From JBBAFB01 sp041655595 (GTDB taxonomy: Bacteria; Bacillota; DULZ01): a stretch of 10,595 nucleotides of DNA. Positions within the stretch are counted from its first letter, which is position 1, and each line of letters starts with the position of its first letter. A program made the position numbers and the translations under genes. The stretch covers positions 1 to 10,595 of the forward strand of contig JBBAFB010000076.1 in assembly GCA_041655595.1 (NCBI GenBank), given 5' to 3'. Positions 6,223-10,595 of the stretch are shown piece after piece. Below the pieces are notes generated by a model. That model was not told where the DNA came from and made no database searches. It saw nothing but the letters and a program-made list of their open reading frames with translations.

Positions 6223-7110
6223 TTAGTCGAAGGCAAGCCCCAAGTAGGCCCTCCTGTTAGACAGCAATTCCTCTTGGCCGAGATTTTTAATTACCGCAAA
6301 AGGAGTCGGGCTTTCTTTCAAGGGTGAGCCTGAAAAGTTGGGCACCCGCAGGAAATATTCTTTTGCGGGTAACGATCCGGCCAGTTCCTTAACGGCCGGC
6401 AGCAAAAATTCTTCCGCCGCCAGACATTCCTTGATGATTACCCTCTCCTTTGATATTCTCTCCACTATCATTAAACCACTAATTTCTCCCCCCGGGCCGG
6501 GCTTAATGGAATACAGATCCGCCCCGGAAAAACGGGATAGTTTTTGTTGCTGTGCTACTTCCTCTTCCGGATAATCAATAAAGCTTTGTTCTTTTAAAAA
6601 CTCTTGCCTGGTTGAGTTATAAAGCTTGGGAGCGATTGGCTCTAAGCTTAAATCCATTCCCTTACTAAAAGCTACTCCCTGTAATTCCTCGGCTTTAATT
6701 ATCCTCTGCACAATTGAAAAACTTTCCCGGTAGCCCTGTCTTAAATAAAACCCAAATAAACCTCTGTTGGCGGGAACAACTACAGAAAAATCTTTTTTCG
6801 CCTCCACCAACCCCTGATTGGCAAATTCAATTAAAAAAGTAGCCAGGCCCTGCTTTTGAAATTGGGGGTGGGTGGCAATGGCATAAAACATTGCCCCGTC
6901 AAATTTTCCCTCTGGAGTAACCAAGCCAACAGGTATTTTAGTCAGCATGGAAGTAATTTGCTGCTCCCTTATCAACAGCAAAGTATTTTCGGGATTAAAT
7001 CTATTGGCGAAATAGAAATCAATAAATGGCTTCGGGTCATTAAAGGTAAGGGCCCAAAGGGTTTTTAGTGTTGCAAGATCTTCCTTGGCAGCGTACCGAT
7101 ATTCATTCAT
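6223..7110 (-). CDS. GNAT-family N-acetyltransferase, Eis-like architecture
   Basis: A 295-residue protein whose N-terminal half is a GNAT acetyltransferase domain, expected to move acetyl from acetyl-CoA to an amine. The acetyl-CoA pyrophosphate loop is QKQGLA (85-90), just after YAIATHPQF, matching the Q/R-x-x-G-x-A motif A. VVPANRGLFGFYLRQGYRE (111-129) is the usual motif-B strand and helix. The C-terminal 150 residues have no obvious motif; by length and position they may be the degenerate second GNAT-like half and C-terminal domain of Eis-type proteins. ATG at 7110 is the only good in-frame start. Its own ribosome binding site is weak (GGAA), whereas a strong AAGGAGG lies 32-38 bases upstream and serves a tiny leader frame. 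It is the first gene of a probable three-gene operon. The substrate is unknown. Confidence 0.85.
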   Translation of the reverse strand: MNEYRYAAKEDLATLKTLWALTFNDPKPFIDFYFANRFNPENTLLLIREQQITSMLTKIPVGLVTPEGKFDGAMFYAIATHPQFQKQGLATFLIEFANQGLVEAKKDFSVVVPANRGLFGFYLRQGYRESFSIVQRIIKAEELQGVAFSKGMDLSLEPIAPKLYNSTRQEFLKEQSFIDYPEEEVAQQQKLSRFSGADLYSIKPGPGGEISGLMIVERISKERVIIKECLAAEEFLLPAVKELAGSLPAKEYFLRVPNFSGSPLKESPTPFAVIKNLGQEELLSNRRAYLGLAFD

Positions 7111-7133
7111 TATTTCCGGCGGGAGCGAACCAC
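7110..7133 (-). other. Possible 7-codon leader ORF overlapping the GNAT start
   Basis: On the minus strand AAGGAGG (7148-7142) stands 8 bases before a GTG that opens a seven-codon frame (VVRSRRK with GTG as start). Its TAA shares a base with the GNAT ATG (TAATG, 7112-7108). Two earlier GTGs in the same frame are too close to the ribosome binding site. The arrangement is what translational coupling would look like, and it would explain why the strong ribosome binding site is misplaced for the GNAT gene. Such a short frame may be chance. Confidence 0.35.
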
Positions 7134-7184
7134 CGCCACCACCTCCTTTTTAAAAAGCTGAAAGCTAAAGGATGCTGTCGAGCA

Positions 7185-7214
7185 ATTATTAAGCGGTTGG
7201 CAAACTGTTGTCAA
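7185..7214 (-). promoter_or_regulatory. Sigma-A-type promoter for the GNAT-radical SAM-ATPase operon
   Basis: The minus strand has a perfect TTGACA (7214-7209), an 18-base spacer and AATAAT (7190-7185, five of six matches to TATAAT). Transcription would start near 7178, giving a leader of about 70 bases before the GNAT ATG. It lies in the 148-base gap after the DUF2156 gene, so the three downstream genes can be expressed independently of it. Confidence 0.6.
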
Positions 7215-7244
7215 GATATCCAACTTTCCAACTAAACAGCCTTT

Positions 7245-7264
7245 ACCTACCTACCTACCTACCT
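7245..7264. repeat. Tetranucleotide repeat (ACCT)5 at the end of the DUF2156 gene
   Basis: Five uninterrupted ACCT units (AGGT on the minus strand). The TAG stop of the DUF2156 gene (7261-7259) is inside the first units read on the minus strand. Because the reading frame meets AGG TAG as soon as it enters the tract, changes in copy number would not alter the protein. They would only change the distance to the downstream promoter. Confidence 0.9.
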
Positions 7265-8182
7265 AAAAGTTCCCCAATGTTTTTCTACCATTTTGACCGG
7301 GTAATAGGACAATTTCGCTTTTCTCAGGCCCGAAAAGCCCATATCTTCCTCCCTGTTAATATAGACCAAGTGGGGGTATTTTTGCTGCACCAAAGCGGCA
7401 AATTCCCTATTAATCATCTGATAGGCCCCCCTGATATCCCCAAAGGCTTTTTCGATATGAATCACATAGGTATTGGAGTTCAATACCTCTCCCACGGTAT
7501 AGGCAATTACCCGACCGTCGGAACGGATCAAAGCCCCCTCTAAACCTAATTCTTCATAATTATTCAAGGCTCTGGTAACGGCACAGGTTTCATCCTTAAA
7601 GGTGCCATCCTCATTAACACCGTAGATTTGGCACCAAATATCATTCATTTCCCGCATTTCCAGAAAATTATCCCGATTGATCAGTTCAAGCTCCCAATTG
7701 TTTACCCTTTTAAAGTAGTTAATATGATTCCTTTTGGCATGGAGCTTTTTCCCTGCCAAGGTGACCATCTTTTCCAGAAGGTAGACATAATCAAAGGCAT
7801 CCCGCATAGGCTCAAAATTAAATTTGCCGGGGTAAAAACCTTCCAACTCCCTTATATTCTCCGGCGATAAGCCTGCTAAACTGAAAGGGTGTCCGACCGC
7901 AAGGGCATCTTCCTGCAGCAATTCCAATACCGATTTAAGATTTCCTGTCCCTTGGGGATAAAAATAACAGGGGTCAGCCCCTTTTTGGGCTTTTACTATT
8001 AAAAAATCACCCACCTGACCAACACCATACTTAAACACTTCCTGCCACAAAAATAAGTTGACAAAGTTCAAATGACTTCCCTGGGGATCCCCTTGCTCAA
8101 GGAGGGGTTTAATCCAAACTTCATCAGCCAATTCAACTCTTTTAAGACTTAGAATAAAAATCATCCCTTTTGTTTTAATCAT
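7259..8182 (-). CDS. DUF2156 protein (phosphatidylglycerol lysyltransferase C-terminal-like)
   Basis: A soluble 307-residue protein of the DUF2156 / LPG_synthase_C type, a tandem GNAT-like fold related to the catalytic part of MprF. It has no membrane segments, so it is the stand-alone form whose substrate is not established; aminoacyl transfer from aminoacyl-tRNA is possible. Recognisable segments are LNFVNLFLWQEVF (38-50), GKKLHAKRNHINYFK (144-158), YVIHIEKAF (239-247) and, near the end, NREEDMGFSGLRKAKLSYYP (276-295), which is the most diagnostic. The start at 8182 is uncertain: there is no good ribosome binding site, and the promoter leaves a leader of only a few bases. Met7 (8164) would begin the protein right at the family's usual N-terminus. 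It is divergent from the torD-like gene and lies upstream of another GNAT-fold gene on the same strand. Confidence 0.85.
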   Translation of the reverse strand: MIKTKGMIFILSLKRVELADEVWIKPLLEQGDPQGSHLNFVNLFLWQEVFKYGVGQVGDFLIVKAQKGADPCYFYPQGTGNLKSVLELLQEDALAVGHPFSLAGLSPENIRELEGFYPGKFNFEPMRDAFDYVYLLEKMVTLAGKKLHAKRNHINYFKRVNNWELELINRDNFLEMREMNDIWCQIYGVNEDGTFKDETCAVTRALNNYEELGLEGALIRSDGRVIAYTVGEVLNSNTYVIHIEKAFGDIRGAYQMINREFAALVQQKYPHLVYINREEDMGFSGLRKAKLSYYPVKMVEKHWGTFR

Positions 8183-8501
8183 TTTTACAACTCATATTAT
8201 ACCAGATTTACCACGGGTTGAACAAGAAAAGCAAAACCGTCCTCCAACGAATCAACCGACACAAAGAACAAATTCAGTGCGGAAGTACCAATAACAGCTA
8301 CTGAGTTACCTGGATATTATTGTAAGCTGCCAGTTTGCCTTTGTAAGAGTGGACAAAAAAAGGGTTAAATGTTCATAAGTCCCTACAAAGGCGTTATTCT
8401 GCAGAAATAGAAAGTATTAAACAAAGGCGAAAATTAATTTACGAATTATGATGTTTGTTAAAAAATGTACAACTTTTAATTACAAAGGGAGGGGTTTATG
8501 T
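8183..8501. promoter_or_regulatory. Divergent intergenic region with complementary CCTTTGTA/TACAAAGG elements
   Basis: GCCTTTGTA (8337-8345) is the exact reverse complement of TACAAAGGC (8384-8392); GGAC (8351-8354) and GTCC (8379-8382) can pair inside this. TACAAAGG recurs at 8481-8488, where it runs into the GGGAGGGG ribosome binding site (8487-8494) of the torD-like gene, and ACAAAGGCG recurs at 8421-8429. TTGTAAG is repeated at 8320-8326 and 8341-8347, 21 bases apart. If transcribed from upstream, the first arm could pair with either partner, hiding or freeing the ribosome binding site. TGGACA (8350-8355) with CATAAG (8374-8379) is a weak promoter candidate; if it is real, the arms would be operators instead. 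The stretch 8226-8319 shows nothing I can assign, and no clear FNR box was found. Confidence 0.4.
8196..8225 (-). promoter_or_regulatory. Extended -10 promoter for the DUF2156 gene
   Basis: On the minus strand TGGTATAAT gives a perfect TATAAT (8201-8196) with an extended TG. TTGTTC (8225-8220) is a weak -35 at an 18-base spacing. The predicted transcription start, near 8189, is only about seven bases before the ATG at 8182. Confidence 0.6.
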
Positions 8502-9215
8502 ATGCAAGCTTCATTTTTTGTTGACTTCGACACCAGTAAAGAAAGAAGAATTTTGGATGCCCTGAAAATGCGTCAATGGTTGTATTACTTTTTGGGATAC
8601 TGTTTTTTTCATAACCACAATAAAGAAAGTTTTCACCAGCACTTTCAGTTAGACCTATTGTTGCAGTTGGCAGAAGAAATGCCCCAATTTAAAGAAGGGG
8701 TAAACCTAATTATTGCCGGCTTGCCAAATTTTCAGAGTTGGGATGAGGCTAAATGGGAACAAATTCACAGTGAGCATCAGCGGCTTTTCATCGGTCCTAA
8801 TCAATTGGCGGCACCCCCTTGGGCCTCGGTTTACCTGGGAGAAGAAAAAATAATTTTTGATGAACACACCTTGAAGGTCAGAAGCTTTTATCGTAACTGG
8901 GGCCTAGAATCGGTAGGGCTTAAAAGGATTCCCGACGACCATATCGGTTTGGAATTGGAGTTTATGTCGGCATTAATCGGCAAAACAGTTACCTTTTTAG
9001 AGAAGGGACAGCTCGGCCAAGCAGATCGTGCCTTATCGGCACAGGAACAATTTCTAAACGAACATCTTTTGACATGGGTATGGGACTATTGCCTTTTATT
9101 AAAAAGGGCCGGTACCCACCCGCTTTACCAAGGCCTAGCCTTATTTACCCCGCCATTTTTGGACCTGGACAAGGAGGTGTTGGAGGAAATCAAAAGTAGT
9201 CTTGAGGATCTTTAG
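8502..9215 (+). CDS. TorD/DmsD-family molybdoenzyme maturation chaperone
   Basis: A 237-residue all-helical cytoplasmic chaperone of the TorD/DmsD/NarJ type. Such proteins bind the Tat signal peptide and apoprotein of a molybdoenzyme and hold it back from export until Mo-bisPGD is inserted. Diagnostic segments are EHQRLFIGP (91-99), APPWASVY (104-111) and PDDHIGLELEFM (144-155), which together match the family signature. The start at 8502 is chosen from GGGAGGGG (8487-8494), 7 bases upstream. An in-frame ATG at 8448 has no ribosome binding site and would add 18 residues unlike the family, and the ATG at 8498 is out of frame. The dmsA-like gene starts 46 bases downstream and is the likely client. 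The subfamily cannot be fixed, so no symbol is given. Confidence 0.92.
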   Translation: MQASFFVDFDTSKERRILDALKMRQWLYYFLGYCFFHNHNKESFHQHFQLDLLLQLAEEMPQFKEGVNLIIAGLPNFQSWDEAKWEQIHSEHQRLFIGPNQLAAPPWASVYLGEEKIIFDEHTLKVRSFYRNWGLESVGLKRIPDDHIGLELEFMSALIGKTVTFLEKGQLGQADRALSAQEQFLNEHLLTWVWDYCLLLKRAGTHPLYQGLALFTPPFLDLDKEVLEEIKSSLEDL

Positions 9216-9261
9216 AAAACAACTTTTTGTTTGTGGAAAAAACTACGAAGGAGGATTTAAA

Positions 9262-10595
9262 ATGGCTGTTCTAAGAGAAAGCATATCAAACAACAACACG
9301 GGTATAATCAACAAATCCATTTCCAGGCGAAGCTTTTTTAAGGTGAGTGCTGCTCTAGGGGGCACGCTGACCCTTGCCGGCTGCGGCGGTTCCGGTCTCA
9401 AAAGGGTTGCTACCGAAGACTATGTGGATGAAGGAATACAGGTCATTCCAACCTCCGGGACAAATAATTGCGGCGGCCGTTGTGTCATTAAGGCCCATGT
9501 TAAGGATGGGGTTATACTCAGGTTAAGCACCGATGAAAGACCGATGGTTCCGGGTGGTCCCCAGGTTAGAGCCTGCGTCAGAGGCCGCGGTTACCGAAAA
9601 ACCTATCTCCACCCCGACAGACTGAAGTATCCCATGAAAAGGGTGGGCAAACGAGGAGAAGGTAAATTCGAAAGAATCTCTTGGGGTGAAGCAACCGACA
9701 TCATGGCCTCGGAAATACAGCGAATCGGCCGGCAATACGGACCCGGCTCCCGCTATATTAACTATGCCTGGGGATATAATGCCAACATCCACCCCATGTA
9801 TATCGCCGAAAGACTACTAAATCTGGATGGAGGCCACCTGAAATTGTATAACGATTACAGTACAGCCGCCACCAATGCGGCAACACCATACACCTACGGA
9901 ACGGGTATGACCGGCAGCAGCCAAGAGGATTGGCTAAACTCCAAACTGATTGTGCTGTGGGGCTTTAACCCAGCAGAAACCATTTTTGGAAGCCTGACAA
10001 TGTATTACCTGCGAAAGGCAAAGGATAAAGGGGCGAAAATAATTGTGGTGGATCCCCGCTACTCGGACACGGCAATTGCCTTAGCAGATGAATGGATACC
10101 CTTATTGCCCACTACCGATAATGCTGTGATGGACGCTATGGCCTATGTAATGATCACAGAAAATCTCCATGATCAAGCCTTCTTGGATAAGTATTGTCTA
10201 GGCTTTGATGAGGAGCATATGCCGGAAGGCTATCCGACAGGGGAATCTTATAAATCATATGTCCTAGGCAAAAAGGACGGTATCCCTAAAACCCCGGAAT
10301 GGGCAGCCAATATTTCCAAGGTACCGGCGGAAAAGATCATTCAATTAGCCAGGGATTATGCCTCCATCAAGCCGGCGGCTTTGATTCAGGGCTGGGGTCC
10401 CCAGCGCCATGCCTATGGGGAGCAGCCGGTGCGAGGTGCCACTATCTTGGCCTCCATGACAGGTAATGTGGGCATTAGCGGAGGCTGGGCCAGCGGCTCC
10501 GGTTATTATGGCCGTCAAAATGTGCCCATCTTCCCCACCTTGGAAAACCCTTATCCCGGCCAAATTCCTTGTTTCCTTTGGACAGAAGCTGTTGT
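9262..10595 (+). CDS. dmsA: DmsA-type molybdopterin oxidoreductase catalytic subunit (3' end cut off)
   Basis: The first 444 residues of a protein expected to be near 750-800 residues; the window edge cuts it. It is a Mo-bisPGD reductase of the DMSO reductase family, probably an exported respiratory terminal reductase. The N-terminus carries a Tat motif, SRRSFFK (21-27), a hydrophobic stretch and a lipobox-like LAGC (Cys41), suggesting a lipid-anchored Tat substrate. The FS0 site shows Cys70, Cys74 (NCGGRC) and Cys105 (ACVRGRG); the first of the usual four cysteines appears to be Gly66. Arg107 after the last Cys and YPMKRVGKRGEGKFERISW (123-141) are typical of DmsA. Ser200 in NDYSTA is the predicted Mo ligand, as in DMSO reductases. 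AAGGAGG ending 7 bases before the ATG supports the start. The substrate (DMSO, TMAO or other) cannot be read from sequence. Iron-sulfur and membrane subunits (dmsB, dmsC) are expected past the edge. Confidence 0.88.
   Translation, partial: MAVLRESISNNNTGIINKSISRRSFFKVSAALGGTLTLAGCGGSGLKRVATEDYVDEGIQVIPTSGTNNCGGRCVIKAHVKDGVILRLSTDERPMVPGGPQVRACVRGRGYRKTYLHPDRLKYPMKRVGKRGEGKFERISWGEATDIMASEIQRIGRQYGPGSRYINYAWGYNANIHPMYIAERLLNLDGGHLKLYNDYSTAATNAATPYTYGTGMTGSSQEDWLNSKLIVLWGFNPAETIFGSLTMYYLRKAKDKGAKIIVVDPRYSDTAIALADEWIPLLPTTDNAVMDAMAYVMITENLHDQAFLDKYCLGFDEEHMPEGYPTGESYKSYVLGKKDGIPKTPEWAANISKVPAEKIIQLARDYASIKPAALIQGWGPQRHAYGEQPVRGATILASMTGNVGISGGWASGSGYYGRQNVPIFPTLENPYPGQIPCFLWTEAV

Noticed and set aside
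8448..8501. N-terminal extension of the torD-like protein
   Set aside because: No ribosome binding site before 8448, and the real one (8487-8494) lies inside this extension.
9523..10563. Minus-strand ORFs inside dmsA
   Set aside because: They are antisense shadows of a clearly coding plus-strand frame, with no ribosome binding site or recognisable product.

Overview
The window looks like chromosomal DNA of an anaerobic Bacillota (Firmicutes) bacterium. The best fit is the Peptococcaceae/Desulfitobacterium-Desulfotomaculum side of the Clostridia. The reasons are the Firmicutes-type pur gene order and protein sequences, strong AGGAGG-type ribosome binding sites, GTG and TTG starts, a Tat-exported DMSO-reductase-type molybdoenzyme, and moderate GC (mid-40s percent by eye). 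The genus is an inference; no rRNA or other marker gene is present.

Layout. Positions 1-340 hold no convincing gene. They contain a copy of a dispersed GTCACCCTGA...AAGGGTCTC element, then a striking array of a 10-bp tandem repeat (core 121-290, 17 units, ragged edges from 78), then a perfect 28-bp palindrome just before the purF ribosome binding site. Positions 341-4710 are the distal part of a de novo purine operon on the plus strand: purF, purM, purN, purD. The genes are tightly spaced, purN and purD overlap by ATGA, and purH is absent from its usual place between them. A hairpin with T-runs on both sides (about 4849-4884) separates this operon from the convergent minus-strand genes.

The minus-strand block (4864-8182) reads, in transcription order: a DUF2156 protein (PG-lysyltransferase C-terminal-like, GNAT fold) from its own extended -10 promoter; then, from a second promoter with a perfect TTGACA -35 box, an Eis-like GNAT acetyltransferase, a radical SAM protein with CX4CX2C cysteine spacing, and an RsbW/SpoIIAB-like ATP-binding protein. 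The last three are closely spaced and probably form one operon. Their shared job cannot be read from sequence.

The right part, on the plus strand, starts a respiratory module: a TorD/DmsD-family chaperone (8502-9215) followed by the catalytic subunit of a DmsA-type molybdopterin oxidoreductase, cut by the window edge. The two work together: the chaperone is expected to hold the Tat substrate until its cofactor is inserted. The 319-bp divergent region ahead of the chaperone contains an 8-base CCTTTGTA element. It is complementary both to a TACAAAGG 39 bases downstream and to the TACAAAGG that runs into the chaperone's ribosome binding site, so an RNA switch or operator is possible.

No clearly new multi-gene system is evident. 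The most unusual observations are the 10-bp array with its palindrome, a PurF whose glutamine-binding residues appear substituted, the possible switch before the torD-like gene, and a Tat-plus-lipobox DmsA lacking the first FS0 cysteine.
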